Assembly: GCA_037043455.1 (NCBI GenBank)
Contig: JAWPHD010000293.1
Span: 1-64,000, forward strand
Direction: 5' to 3'
Origin: Cyrtodaria siliqua
Lineage: Eukaryota > Mollusca > Bivalvia > Adapedonta > Hiatellidae
DNA: 64,000 nucleotides
A model generated the notes under the pieces. The model searched no databases and was not told where the DNA came from. It was given only the letters and a program-made list of their open reading frames with translations. The position numbers were made by a program, and so were the translations under genes. Shown in pieces: positions 1 through 12,637 of this stretch. Every line of letters starts with the position of its first letter. Within the stretch, counting starts at the first letter, position 1.

Positions 1-9
1 TTACGTAAT

Positions 10-102
10 GTGTATAGCCGCTTAGCTCAGTCGGGAGCGAGTTCCGACAACTTTACGCTCACACACATTTTATTTTTACTGCGAGTTCAAACCCACGAAG
101 TG
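10..102 (+). repeat. tRNA-derived SINE remnant
   Basis: A tRNA-like A box (TAGCTCAGTCGG, 23-34) is followed by a B-box-like GAGTTCAAACCC (83-94). The ~50 bp gap between them is longer than in a tRNA, and there is no closing acceptor stem, so this is a decayed tRNA-derived SINE head and not a tRNA gene. No tail or target-site duplication is visible. Confidence 0.45.
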
Positions 103-239
103 GATTTGCTTTTTTTTTGTACTCTCGATTGAATTCGTTAAACACTTTTAATTAGTAAAAATATTGAATAATTGTCAGTGAATAATGTTTGCGAACATAA
201 TTATTGGGTGTTTTATAAGCTAAAAGTTACGGACAGTGT

Positions 240-663
240 CCCTTTAACGGCTGCATAAGCAATTTTGGTTCAAGTGACCCATGGGCTCCAATGGAACCCA
301 ATTATGATGGCCCATAAAATGTGTCCCAATTCACATCAAATGTTGCGTTGTAAGCTGTGTTTACAAGTCTATATCTCTTACAATTCTTACCCTAGCACAG
401 ATCAAATTGGCCATTAGTTCCTTATAGCATTATCTGAAGGGCTGCTTAAGTAATTTTGGTTCCTGTAACCCCTGTGCTCCATGGAACCCAAATTCTGTAA
501 ACCTTAAAATGGGTCTGTTTACATCAAATTTGCGTGTAAGCCTGTGTTTACAGGTCTATATATATATATCTTAGCATTCTTGTCCTAGCTGTAACTAAAT
601 TTTGGAATTGGTTTCCTTAAGTATGTTGTAAAGGGTTGGGTAAGTAATTTTATCTTCTGCAAC
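240..663 (+). repeat. Degenerate ~190 bp tandem repeat, about 2.2 units
   Basis: Units start near 246, 439 and 634 with a shared phrase of the type GGCTGCNTAAGNAATTTTGG followed by a CTCCA..TGGAACCCA block. The third unit is cut after about 30 bases, where LINE sequence begins with a short microhomology (ATGGG..TCCA). There is no coding capacity. Confidence 0.6.
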
Positions 664-705
664 ATGGGTGTTCCACAGGGCAGCATACTCTCTGTCACAC
701 TTTTT
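664..705 (+). mobile_element. LINE fragment, reverse-transcriptase GVPQG block (copy 1a)
   Basis: The 42 bases encode the MGVPQGSILSVTLF block of the window's I-like LINE and stop at a T-run where a GATC-family head begins. The left edge is at the same ORF position as in the copies ending at 30867 and starting at 46567. Confidence 0.7.
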
Positions 706-775
706 TAGCTCTACTGGATCAGAGATCAGCAGAGCTTATGCCGGTGGTGCGGCGTCTTTGTTTACATAGAGGTTA
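706..775 (+). mobile_element. GATC-family hairpin repeat, 5' head fragment
   Basis: It carries the 5' hairpin AGCTCTACTG(G)ATC/GATCAGCAGAGCT and the GCGGCGTC start of the linker, then jumps to core sequence (TTTACATAGAG-TTATATAAT). It sits directly after a run of T in LINE copy 1. The CGTC-rich linker and the 3' end are missing. Confidence 0.65.
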
Positions 776-913
776 TATAATATTGTTTGCAATGAACAAT
801 TAGTTAAATCAAACTTAAATGAATTTGGTGTCAATATTTTAGTAGATTATGACTATTACCTGTACGAAAAGGACTTTCTTCTGCGACAATGTCTTCATGT
901 TAAGCAATGACCA

Positions 914-2050
914 TCACTGGTTTAGTCCTAGTTGTGAACTCACCTTTTGAGCGAAACACCGAAGGCCATTCGACCATTTGGTCTCGTCTTAAACCAACAA
1001 TTAAGAGACACTGAAACGACCTAATTGGTTGCCAAGTACAAAGTACCACAAATTCCACCGTGGAATACAGTGACTTTCAACATATCTACACAGATGGCTC
1101 TAAAGATGGAGATACGGTAGCTGCAGCAGCTGTTGTTCACAAACACAGCATAAGAGCCGCCTGCCTGACAAGGCCTCGATCTTTTCAGCTGAACTTAAGG
1201 CAATTGAACTTGCCTTAAATTTATTCAGAATCTGATGATGACCATTTTGTAATTTTTTCTGATTCCCTTTCATCTCTCTTCAAAGCACTGGTAATAAGGA
1301 ACAGATAACCCAGTTGTGCTTCAACTTTTAGAAAAGTACAATTCTCTATAATTGATAAGGTTATTATTTTTCTGCTGGCTTCCAAGCCATGTAGGAATAC
1401 GTGGTATGAATAGAGCTGATAGTGCTGCTAACACGTATATTCGTAACTCATTGCAAGCCGCTGGGATTTGTCGTTAACAATAAACTCCATCCAATTAAAC
1501 CGTTACTTCGGAGAATGGCGTTCTTCTAGTAGACCCATTCGTCGAGAGGAAGTTGTCTAGGCCCGGTGCAAGATTGGCATACACGTTATACTCATTCATA
1601 TGTATTACAAGGTGAGCAATTACCGAATGTATACCCTGCTTTGCACCGTTAACGGTCAAACACATATTATTAGGAATGTGTAGACTTTGATCCTATTGCG
1701 TCAAATGGTACTACATGTTAATACTATTAGAGAGTTATTTGATACTGTAGAATTTTAGTCTAGTTTATTAGATTTCCTGAAAGAGATCAGACTATATAAA
1801 TCATTGTAATGTGTTCTTATATATATTTACTTGTTTATATACCCGTTGCGGGCATTTATTGATTATACATACTTAGTTTGTTTTACATCTTATCATCCTT
1901 ATTTTATTTTATTTTTAATAGTTTGTCTTATATTATACATTAATTTTAATTAATACTTCATATTTCATATTTTTTGCGCACAATATGACCTATTATGAGT
2001 CGGCGTGCGTAAAACACCATTCATTCATTCATTCTATTCATTCATTCATG
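914..2050 (+). pseudogene. Decayed I-like LINE, RNase H and 3' UTR (copy 1b)
   Basis: This is the C-terminal half of the LINE ORF plus its 3' UTR. Translated pieces match the RNase H YTDGSKDGD block (~1083-1110), the SAELKAIELAL block (~1185-1220) and the C-terminal zinc-knuckle-like region (~1620-1680). Many small indels and stops break every frame, more than in any other copy here, so this is an old insertion. The 3' UTR ends in GCGCACAATATGACC and a CATT repeat (2022-2048). A ~140 bp unassigned stretch (776-913) separates it from the GVPQG block. Confidence 0.8.
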
Positions 2051-3144
2051 TAAGCTGTTCGACTTTACACCTACTTATTGACCTACTTATTGTGTAAATT
2101 AACCTAACTTCGAACGCAGTAAATGCTATTCATAAAACATTATTGTGTATAGAAACATATACACACAACAATAAACAGAAATACAACTTATAATATTTAA
2201 TTCCGTGAAGAATACTTCTGTGTTTTTAGTCCTGTCGTATTTTGCTCTCACGAAAAGGAGTTTCCGCAACTGGGCTGTGCACTTGTCTTTTCCAACTGAG
2301 TATAGATACCTTTACTGTATTGGTATATAGTCATCAAACTCTAAGAACTCAGTAAATATATATATATTAGTAATGAATGACATAAAAGGGGAAAAATTAT
2401 ATACAAACAGATGTGTGTGTATCTATCATTTCATGGAACAAGTCTCTATTATACGAAACTTTCATATGTACTTATATATCTACTTATTCAGACCGTGGGT
2501 CAGAGGTTTGTAGTCAAGAGATTGATGCTACTTTGATCGACTGGTTACATTTCAGCCAAGAGTACATTATTTACAGAAGAACAGTTACTTTAAACAATGT
2601 GATCTGAACTGGTGCGAGTATAAATACAATTCAATATTACGAGTATAAATATCTGCATTGTTTGAAACAGTCGTTAATAGCGTATGCATTTTGAAACATA
2701 CATATACATACTAATATATTATAATACATAAATAAGTTTCTAAAAGTAATAAGTAGCCAAAAATGCTGTATACCAAATTACATAGATAAATAATAACTAG
2801 TGATATCTCTTATATTCACAGGTACGTCTTTATATATCTTCCGGGACATTGTCGACATAACACTGAAACTTAAAGATGCTGGACTGGTCCTACTAACTAC
2901 TGCTAAAGGACCACTAAGTACCACTAAGGACATTGAGGATCACTGAGGACCACTAAGGGCAATTTAAGAGACACTTAGGAAAAACAATATATGATAGGTA
3001 AACTGTTTCAGATGAAGAAAAGTGTGTTGAGATTATTTTTATGAAAGCATCTGCTACAAGTATCAGACATGATGAATTCATTCAATCTGATACATACCCA
3101 GGACTCGGGGGACGTGGACCCTGCTTTCTGTGAGTCCCAGTTTT
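2051..3144. other. No gene recognised
   Basis: AT-rich sequence. A 64-codon open frame (2413-2607) has no recognisable composition or motif. Short GGACCACTAAG repeats lie at 2915-2960. I see no domain or repeat family I can name. Confidence 0.5.
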
Positions 3145-5454
3145 AGCTCTACTGGCCGAAGGCCAGCAGAGCTTCATGGGATGGCGCGTTGTGCGTCCGT
3201 CGTCCGTCCGTCGTCCGTCCGGTCGTCCGTTAAACTTTTGCCTTGTGAACACTCTAGGCCTCATTATAATCGAATCTTTACGAGACTTTGCAGTGTCTTT
3301 ATATCAATGTAAGCTCGGACAAGTTCGAAAACCAGCCAGATCGAATAATTTCATCGGAGTCATGGCCCTTGTTTGCTAGAAAAATGCCAATTAAGCCTTG
3401 TGAACACTCTAGGCACCTTCATTTATTATTTGATCTTTACCAAACTTGCACAGATTGTTAATATCAATAAAAGCTCGACAAGTTCGAAACCAGACAATCG
3501 GATCAATAACACCGAGTTATGGCCCTTGTTTTTTCTGAAATTGTCGTGAACGCTCTAACACCTTCATTTATTATTTGATCGTTACAAACTTGCACAGATT
3601 GTTAATACCAATGATAGCTTCGTCGACAAGTTCAAAAATCAGCTAAATTGGTTAGTAACACCAGAGTTATGCCCTTGTTTTTCTGAAAAATGCCATTTTC
3701 TGCCTTGTGAACACTCTAGCCACATTCATTTATTATTTGATCTTTACCAAACTTGCACAGAATGTTAATATCAATGCATGGCTCAAACAAGTTCGAAAAC
3801 TATTAAATCGATCAGTAACACTGGAGTTTAGGCCCTTTGTTTTTTCTGGAAAATGCTATTTCTGCCTTGGTGAACACTCTAGGGCCTTCAATATTATCGG
3901 CCCTTACTTAACTTGCCATGTCTTTAATAAATGAAAGCTCAGACAATTCGAAAACCTGGCAAGATCGAAATAATTCACCAGAGTTATGGCCCTTGTTTAT
4001 GCTGAAAAATGCCATATTAAGCCCTTGTGACACTCTAGCACCTTCATTTATTATTGAACTTTACTAAACATTGCACAGATTGTTAATATCAATGAAAGCT
4101 TGGACAATTGTTGAAAACATACCAGATCGGACCAGTACAGATGTTGGCCCTTGATTTAGTTAAAAAATGCTATATTTTGCCCTCGTTAGATTCGATAGGG
4201 CTTCATCTTTCATCTGAGTCTTTAGCCTGATTGGTTTTTTATTAATGACAGCTCAGGTAATTTCGAAAACCAGCCAGATCGGACCCAGTAACAAGATGAG
4301 TAATGGCCCTTGATTTTGTTAAAAATGCTATACTGTTGCTCGTAAGACGATAGGCCTCATTTTTCAGTGCGATCACTAGATTGTTAATATCAAGTAACAG
4401 TTCGTCAAGTCGAAACCAGCCAGATCGGACCAGTAACAGTGAGTATAGGCCCAAAATCCTATATTTGGCCTCGTTAAGACGATAAGGCCTTCATCTTTCA
4501 TCCGATCTTTAAGAAACTTTACCAGATTGTTAATATCAATGAAAGCTTGGACAAGTTCGAAAACCATCCAGATTGGACCATTTACATCGGAGTCTGATTC
4601 AGTCATGGCCCTTGATTTTCTGAATATGCTATATCTTAGGCCTCATTAAGACGAAAGGGCCTTCATTTGGCCGGATTTCATTGAAACTTTGCAGGGATGA
4701 TCAGTACCAAGCTAGTTGTACATATCACCGTGTTCCAGTTGAATGATTTTGGTGGAGATTATAGCCCCTTTAAAGGTTTTAATACACAAACTTTGTTCTG
4801 ACTAGTTCTCTTGAACCCCTGGCCGGATTAAACGAAACTTTTTAGGGATGATCAATTCTATGTCTAGTTATGCAAATCATCGCCTTGTTCCAGTTGAATG
4901 ATTTTTGGCGGAGTTGTGGCCCTTTAAGGTTTTAATACACAAACTTTGTTCTGATCTACTTCTCCTGAACTCCTCGCCAGATTTCAATGAAACTTTGCAA
5001 GGATGATCAGCACCAAGCCTAGTTGTGCATGTCATTGTCCCGTTTCGGTTTACAGATATTTGGCAGAGTTATGGCCCTTTAAAGGATTTTGATACCACAA
5101 TTTTTTTCTGGGCTTGTTCTCCTGAACCCCTGGCTGGATACAGACGAAACTTGACAAGGATGATCAGTATCAAGCCTAGTTTTGCATATCATTGCCATAT
5201 TCCGGTTGAATGATTTTTGGCAGAGTTGTGACCCTTTAAATGTTTTAATACACAAACTTTGTCCAGATTAGTCTCTTCTGAACTCTTTGCCAGATTTCAG
5301 CGAATCTTTGTCGAGGATGATCAGTACTAAGCCTAGTTGCACTTGTCATTGCCATGTTCTGGTTGAATGATTTTTGAAAGACTTATGGCCCCTTATACAT
5401 AAAATTTATCTTGAGCCAGTAGAGCGTCCACAGGCCCTCTTGGGCCTCTCGTTT
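3145..5454 (+). mobile_element. GGCC-family hairpin-ended repeat (Helentron/pearl-like)
   Basis: The 5' end is a hairpin (AGCTCTACTGGCC gaa GGCCAGCAGAGCT, 3145-3173) followed by CGTCCGTC repeats (3196-3230). The core has about nine degenerate ~150-165 bp units (3240-4680) with CACTCTAG, CTTTACCAAACTTGCACAG and GACAAGTTCGAAAACCAGCC phrases, then about four ~185 bp units of a second type (4680-5390). The 3' end has GCCAGTAGAGCG, an inverted copy of the 5' end, then the hairpin AGGCCC-TCTT-GGGCCT near 5432-5447. There is no ORF. Helentron-like identity is inferred from this architecture. Confidence 0.75.
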
Positions 5455-6159
5455 ATTTATTTATTTATCTATTTTTTTTTTTTTTGATCTTTTAAGAAAT
5501 ATATTCTTTTTTAGCTCTACTGGCCAAGGGCTTATGGGATCGTGTGTTGTCCGTCGTCCGTTAACTTTTCTTGTGCCACATTTCTGATGCAATCATCATG
5601 AAACTTTGTCAGAATGTTTGTCTCAATGAAATCTCGGTCAAGTTCGAAAATGAGTCATGTGGGGTCAAAAACTAGGTCACTAGGTCAAATACTTGAAAAC
5701 CTTGTGTACACTCTAGAAGCCGTATTTCTGACCCAATCTTGATGAAACTTTGTCAAAATGTTTGTCTTAATTATATCTTGGTCAAGTTCAAAAATGGGTC
5801 ACATGTGTTAAAAACTAGGTCACTAGGTCAAACTTTGGAAAAAACGTGTGTACACTCTAGAGGCCATATTTTTGACCCGATCTTGATGAAATTTTGTCAG
5901 AATGTTTGTCTCAATGAAATCTCGGTCAAGTTCGAAAATGGGTCATGTGGGGTCAAAAACTAGGTCACTAGGTCAAATACTTGAAAAACCTTGTGTACAA
6001 CTCTAGAAGCCGTATTTCTGACCCAATTTTGATGAAACTTTGTCAAAATGTTTGTCTTAATTATATCTTGGTCAAGTTCAAAAATGGGTCACATGGTGTT
6101 AAAAACTAGGTCACTAGGTCAAACTTTGGAAAAACCGTGTGTACACGCTAGAGGCAATA

Positions 6160-8805
6160 TTTAAACCTAAAAAACAATAATAATAGCGCTTAAAACCAAG
6201 TGATTTCCATCCGGTCCCGCGCCGTGCATAAAATATACAATTGTCTAAATAATTAATTTTGGACATCTTACTCCAGTAAAATACCAAATATAGGCAACTA
6301 GATATAAGCAACTAGATATACAAGTATACTTATTTAAAAACAAGGGTGATTAGACAATTTAGAAGGCAACCTATCCCAGACGTATTGGGTGGCCCTAAAA
6401 AGGCATTTTTCTTCAAATGGTCGAGCAACCTTAAACCACCCCACATGCAGACAGATCTGTCATAACAAGCTTATGACCGACGGGGCGTAAATGTACACCA
6501 TCGTCCTTCATCAAACAACACGATCGGCTGCCCAAGGAAAGCTCAACACGGTTATACGCCGCCCCGGCCCTGTCCACTCCTTCCGCAACAATCGATTTAG
6601 GCGGTTCCTCAAATGTGTGGAGCGCCCACCACCCGGTTTATTCAGTAATGGACCGGCATAACCGGGGGAACACAGCTCCACCAGTATCCTCGCCTTTGGG
6701 CAGCTATGAACAACCGCTAGTATAATACGCTTATACGACGCAAAAAGGCCTGTCGGCGTCATATCGGGCACGGGGTCAGCCACGTCATTGGTGCCCAGCT
6801 GAATGTAGACACAATCAGGCACCTCCTGCAAACATGCCGCCCGGAATGCAGCCCAAGCGGGCGTCTCTGAAAGTCTGTATCTTCGCCCCATCCTGATGGA
6901 AATACCGCCGATGGGGATTTGAGGTCTCTGAATCTCCGCTATCAACCATTAACCGACGAATATAGCTGTGCCCAAGTAAATACGTCAACATCGTGAAGTG
7001 TAATAAAATTAAAATCAACCACAGGCTATTATATAATTAAAGCAGACAATAGAGCACATGCCCCAGTGATCACCCCAATCAAAACAGGTCAAAATAACAG
7101 TAGTTAACCCAAAAAAACAGCAAACAAATACTAGCCAGTAGCGACTTTACAGCATAGTATATGATGGGGCACAATACTCCAAAATAAATGAGAATAAGTA
7201 TTGCGAACCATAAATGTCTAGATATCATAAAGACCTTATCACATAATGGTAACCGCATAACCAAGAAAGCATTTTTACGAGGAAAAGTCACCTGTACACC
7301 CTAATATCGCTTTAAAACCAAGTGATTTCCATCCTGTCCGCGCCGTGTCCAAATTGACAAATCCGACCTTGACACTTACATCGACCCTGACCCTGAATAA
7401 CACAGGTTAAGAATACGGCAATAAACACATATTTTAAAGTAGGACACGCAAGTAGGGCAGGTCAGGCCAGTAGAACACGACAGGTTAAGGTCGACGCAAT
7501 TAAAATGAAACATCTAGAAAATAAGTGGAATGCCTATATGTATTGAGTGCTGTATGAAATATAATAACTACCTGTAATGATATTATTCTGTATATATCTA
7601 CTATGTGTATGGATGTATGTATATCTATGTGTATGTATGATATCTTATATTATCCTTATATATAATTACCTACTATGTGGTATCACCCAATATACGTGTA
7701 TATATATATATATATACCCCGTGCATTAACGTACGTTCACGTGTATGGACAAGATATTAAATTTGTCTATATAAGTAACTACCATTGACATTCGCGTCGG
7801 ACGAATAAGTAAATACAATAAAACGCGTCCCACGGAAATATCGAGCGGTGTTATAGTGGGAATAGCAAATATCAGGCCACTTTTTAGGCAATCGATTTTT
7901 TGTATTATAACAATTATAAGTAAAACACAAATAAATAAGCAAATAAGTATACCAGTAGAAGCCATACAAAAACATTAATTTTTTATTGTGCATTATACCA
8001 TAAGGGATGTGACCGCCTTAAAATCCAACAACTACAGTAATAATAGTGTAATAGTTCTTAACTAAGTACTAAAGTAATGTTAACTCTAAAACCAGCAAAC
8101 ACGGCACATACCCATTTAGGACTAGGGAGCGCCTCCTTACGGTCCCTTTCATCACCAACCTGTGGGACACATCCCACCGGGGCAATCTTGACTGGAAACC
8201 GTTATCAACCATAATTGGCCTTTCCCTCCCAGTGGTAGCAAACCCCTTGCGCGAAAAAGATGTGGAATTGCTGCCACCTTACCTCAGACCAGACACACAC
8301 GCTATGCCCCAGGCATAGCAACAAACAAACTTAACACCAACAAATGCTCCAACATGTACAAACATACAACACAGAAATAACCGAACAGGCCCCAGTTCGA
8401 TGACCACAAGTATTAGTATGCTGCAAATGGACACGCTAATCATCCCCAAGATGGCGTAGTACAGGCATACCCCTCATCAAACCCCAGCAAATATGATATG
8501 TTAAAAACATAATCATAACACTACAAGACAAGCACGCACCACATACAACACAACGCCAAACAAAGCTAGGACCGGAAGGTGTCAATACACGAAATTAGGT
8601 TGAAATTAACCGCTGATGTTGACACCGTTTTTAGCACATATTTAGGCATTAAACAGACCTGTTGGCAAGGTCTAGATCAGCTTCAAAATTCAAAATTACA
8701 CCTTTAAAAGTCCAGACTCTATTGTGCCCATCGCGTCAGGTATACCCTGACGTGTTCGTTGGCGGACGGACTATAAACCTTAGAATTACACTCACACACA
8801 CTCAT
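6160..8805 (-). mobile_element. Insertion with SGNH-hydrolase ORF, possibly a DIRS/Ngaro-type remnant
   Basis: This block interrupts the core of the surrounding repeat. It holds a broken SGNH-hydrolase ORF on the minus strand, bracketed by two direct repeats of ~40 bp (6186-6228 and 7308-7349, both containing AACCAAGTGATTTCCATCC). SGNH-like ORFs are known as accessory genes of some DIRS/Ngaro tyrosine-recombinase retrotransposons and some CR1-type LINEs. The split direct repeats favour the former, but I find no reverse transcriptase or recombinase here. The remaining sequence, including 7350-8800, has no ORF I recognise. Confidence 0.4.
6431..7018 (-). pseudogene. SGNH/GDSL-type hydrolase domain, frameshifted
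   Basis: Three pieces in different frames together cover an SGNH-hydrolase fold. Piece 1 (from 7018) has LLGHSYIRRL, the block I region with the nucleophile Ser in GHS (residue 18). Piece 2 (open frame 6945-6511, 144 codons) has VYIQLGTNDV with the block III Asn (GTND at residues 51-54), and LVELCSP beyond it. Piece 3 (6504-6431) has DGVHLRPVGH, which supplies the block V Asp and His. A frame change lies between pieces 1 and 2 (~6900-6945) and another just after the stop of piece 2 (~6510). The domain is GC-richer than its surroundings. Catalytic residues are present in sequence but not in one frame, so it is probably dead. The domain call is firm; its parent element is not. Confidence 0.6.
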
Positions 8806-9394
8806 GTTCAAAAATGGGTCATGTGGGGTCAAAAACTAGGTCACTAGGTCAAATACTTGAAAAAACTTGTGTACACTCTTGAGGTCATATTTGTTACCCA
8901 ATCTTGATGAAACTTTGTCAAATTGTTTATCTTAATTATATCTTGATCAAGTTCGGAAATGGGTCACATGAAGTTAAAAACTAGGTCACTAGGTCAAATA
9001 TTGGAAAAACCTTGTGTACACTCTAGAGGCCATATTTTTGACCCGATCTTGATGCAATTTTGTCAGAATATTTGTCTCAATTATAGCTTGCTAAAGTTCG
9101 AAAATGGGTCACACAGGGTCAAAAACTAGGTCACTAGATCAAATACTTGAAAAACCTTGTGTACACTCTAGAGGCCATATTTCTGACCCGATCTTGATGA
9201 AACTTTGTCGAAATGATGTCTTAATTATATTTTGGTCAAGTTCGAAAATGGGTCCCATGGGCTCGAAAACTAGGTCACTAGGTCAAATACTTGAAAAACC
9301 TTGTGTACACTCTAGACACCATGTAGTACGACTCGATTCATCAATGGTATAACAGCCAGTAGAGCGTTCACAGGCCCTCTTGGGCCTCTTGTTT

Positions 9395-9888
9395 TTAACA
9401 TGTTATTTATTTTAACCTATGTATTGCCGTAACGTTTTACCTTAAACAAAATAATTCCTCTAACATTGTATTTCAGTCATTTTTGTAATTGAAGATGTTT
9501 GCTTCAAATATCATTCTCTACCTTTTTCTCAAAAACACGGATGCACCAAAATAAGGAAGCACATAATAGTAATAGACCATGTAATAATCGTCTTATATCG
9601 ATTGCATCATTATACTTGCCATTAAAGTGTTACTTTATAAGTTGAACACCAAAAATCACCTACCTACCCACTTCTAAAATCATGGGTCGGGAAACAGCAA
9701 ACAAAATGTATTTTTTAAGGAAAGCCTAATGTATATTTATATATGCCAATTTGTGATTTCGAATGCTAATACAAATCAATTTAAATAACTATTAATGAAA
9801 ACTAAAACTTAGCATCTATTCGGCCCTCTATAGTTAGTCATCCTGTATAATTTTGACTTTAAAAATGCTTGAATATAATAAAAAACAT
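9395..9888. other. No gene recognised
   Basis: AT-rich intergenic sequence between a hairpin-ended repeat and LINE fragments. No ORF, tandem repeat or known family stands out. Confidence 0.5.
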
Positions 9889-9930
9889 ATTTATGTGTCG
9901 ACGTGCCGTAAAACACCATTCATTCATTCA
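9889..9930 (+). mobile_element. I-like LINE 3' terminus (tail only)
   Basis: ATTTATGTGTCGACGTGCCG followed by TAAAACACC and a CATT repeat is the exact 3' end of the LINE family. It abuts the internal LINE sequence that starts at 9931, so a second copy appears to have inserted into or next to the (CATT)n tail of an older one. Confidence 0.75.
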
Positions 9931-12232
9931 CGATATAGCTGATCAAACTATGCCAAAAACCTCGGCAAATCCTAAATGCCCACAGGCAGTCAGCGATTGT
10001 AAAGCTGCATTAAATAATTTTAACTTGCGGCCAACTCAAACAAATTTAGATAACTTTAGAGTTTTTCGTGCGAAAGCCCGTCATACTATTAAGGATAGCA
10101 AGAGGAAATCCTGGAGATCTTGCGTCTCTAGGCTGAATTCTCGCTCATCTCTTAAGGAGACGTGGGACATGGTCCGGAAAATAAGTGGTAAAGGTAATTC
10201 TAGTTCTGTAAATCATCTTAAAACAGATAATGGAGATATAACATCTGTCAAAGATATTACAAACACTTTGGCAGAAACTGTTTCAAAAAATTCTGCTTGA
10301 AAATTGTCAACCAAATTTTCTGAAAAATAAGAAACTAAAAGAACAGAAGAAGCTGAACTTTAAGTCGAATGGGTTCAACCCTCTCTGATATTCATGAACT
10401 CTGTCAAACTTTTTAATATAAAGATTAACAGTATAGTAAAATGCATCAATCCAGGTGTGGATTGCTCTCTATATGTTGACGACTTTGTTATATGTTATCG
10501 TGCAAAAACATGAATACTATCGAGAGACAATTTAAACAATGTCAAAATAAACTTCAGACCTGGTCTGATGAAAATGGTTTTAAATTTTCTAAATCTAAAA
10601 CTAATTGTATGCACTTTTGTCAACTTCGTAAACATCATGAAGACCCTCATCTAACACTGGATGGGTTACCAATACCAGTAGTGGATGAGATAAAATTCCT
10701 TGGTCTTATTTTCGACCGTAAATTAACGTTTATACCACACCTTAAATACTTGAAGGCCAAATGCCTTAAAGCTCTTAACTTACTTAAAGTTGTTGCAAAC
10801 ACTAACTGGGGAGCAGATCGTAAAGTCCCTTTACAACTTTATAGATCTCTTATCAGATCCAAGCTGGACTACGACTCAATAGTATATGGATCGACTCGCA
10901 AGTCATACTTGCAGATGCTCGATCCTATACATAATCAAGGATTACGACTCGCCTTAGGTACCTCTCGTACATCACCAGCCGAAAGTATATATGTTGAAGC
11001 TAATGAACCATCACTGTCTCATAGACGGGACAAGTTAGCCCTTCAGTATGCCATTAATTTAAAATCTAACCCTTCAAACCCAACTTCCTAGTTGTGAAAC
11101 TCTTTTTGATCGAAAACCGAAGGCCATCCGACCATTTGGTCTTCGTATTAAACCAAAATTAAGAGACACTGAAATCGACCTAAGTTTGATTGTCAAGTAC
11201 AAAGTACCACAAATTCCACCGTGGACTTCGGAAACACCAACAATTATTTTCGACCTTTGTAATAGTAACAAATCCATTACAGACCCTACTGTCTTTCAAA
11301 GCAAATTTAATGAAATTAAAACGAAATACAGTAACTTTCAACATGTATACACAGATGGTTCTAAAGATGGAGATAAGGTAGCTGCAGCAGCTGTTGTTCA
11401 CAAACACAGCATAAAGAGCCGCCTGCCTGACAAGGCCTCTATCTTTTCAGCTGAACTTAAGGCAATTAAACTTGCCTTAAATTATATTCAGGAATCTGAT
11501 GATGACCAATTTGTAATCTTTTCTGATTCCCTTTCATCTCTTCAAGCACTGGGTAATATGAAACATGATAACCCAGTTGTGCTTCAGCTTTTAGAAAAGT
11601 ACACTTCTCTTATAATTGATAATGTTGTTATTTTCTAATGTTATTATTTTCTGCTGGCTTCCAAGCCATGTAGGAATACGTGGTAATGATAGAGCTGATA
11701 GTGCTGCTAAAGCAGCATTAGGTTTACATATATCTGATACCAAATTACCTTATACTGATTTTAAAAGTTGTATTAACACATATATTCGTAACTCTTGGCA
11801 AGCCGCTTGGGATTTGTCAGTTAACAATAAACTCCATTCAATTAAACCGTTACTCGGAGAATGGCGTTCTTCTAGTAGACCCATTCGTCGAGAGGAAGAT
11901 GTCCTAACCCGGTTTAGGATAGGGCATACACGTTATACTCATTCATATTTATTGCAAGGTGAGCAATTACCAGAATGTATACCCTGCTTTGCACCGTTAA
12001 CGGTCATTATAATATGTTCTTGTATATATTTACTTTTTTATATACCCGTTTTCGGGCATTTGTTGATTTACATATATAGTTTATATTACTACCATATCAT
12101 CCCTTATTTTTTAATAGTTTTATCTTGATATATTTACATTAATTTTTAATTATTTTTTCATCTTTCATCAGTTTTTGCGCACAATATGACCTATTTATGT
12201 GTCGACGTGCCGTAAAACACCATTCATTCATT
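9931..12232 (+). pseudogene. I-like LINE, 5'-truncated with internal deletions (copy 2)
   Basis: The copy begins in the linker between endonuclease and reverse transcriptase. Compared with the copy at 59.4-63.8 kb it lacks the ~600 bp encoding the first half of the RT: sequence jumps at ~10363 from the linker to MGSTLSDIHE, then past GVPQG to FNIKINSIVK. It keeps YVDD (~10478), the thumb region (10492-11091) and RNase H (TDGSKDGD ~11350; SAELKAI ~11450; FSDSLSSLQAL ~11525; GNDRADSAAKAA ~11685), then loses the HILLECVDFDP segment at ~12005. Frameshifts and a small duplication (ATGTTATTATTTTCT, ~11625-11650) break the frame. It ends in the canonical 3' UTR and CATT tail. Confidence 0.85.
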
Positions 12233-12354
12233 CTTTTTTCTTAACTGCAAAAGCAGCCGACGTAGATCTCGCAGTTTCTGTGATATGTATCCGTGTTTAT
12301 GTGCAACATGTCCCTGTCCATCTTATAAACACATTCCCCTTTCCAATATAGTGG

Positions 12355-12556
12355 CCGTTTTCGGGCATTCGTTGATTTACATATATAGTTTATACTACTA
12401 CCATATCATCCCTTATTTTTTAATAGTTTTATCCTGATATATTTACATTGATTTTTAATTAATCCTTCATTTATTCATATTTCATCAGTTTTTGAGCACA
12501 ATATGACCTATTTATGTGTCGACGTGCCGTAAAACACCATTCATTCATTCATTTAT
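12355..12556 (+). mobile_element. I-like LINE 3' UTR fragment
   Basis: A second copy of the LINE 3' UTR, from the GTTTTCGGGCATTCGTTGAT block to the GTCGACGTGCCGTAAAACACC end and CATT tail. It lies 120 bp downstream of copy 2 in the same orientation. No coding part is retained. Confidence 0.8.
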
Positions 12557-12637
12557 TCCAATATAGTGCTGTCTGACATGACAGCAGCCTTGTCTTCGTC
12601 TTCTTTCATATTTACTAATATGTTGTCATGAATCAAC

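Larger units (their letters stand above)
5513..9394 (+). mobile_element. GGCC-family hairpin-ended repeat with ~145 bp core, interrupted
   Basis: The 5' end is AGCTCTACTGGCC followed by a degraded second hairpin arm and CCGTCGTCCG. Core units of ~143-148 bp repeat the phrases GTGTACACTCTAGAGGCC, TTGATGAAACTTTGTCAGAA and AAACTAGGTCACTAGGTCAA. The 3' end (9353-9394) has GCCAGTAGAGCG, the AGGCCC/GGGCCT hairpin and CTTGTT. Core sequence stops near 6160 and resumes near 8805, so a ~2.65 kb insertion splits the element. Confidence 0.75.
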
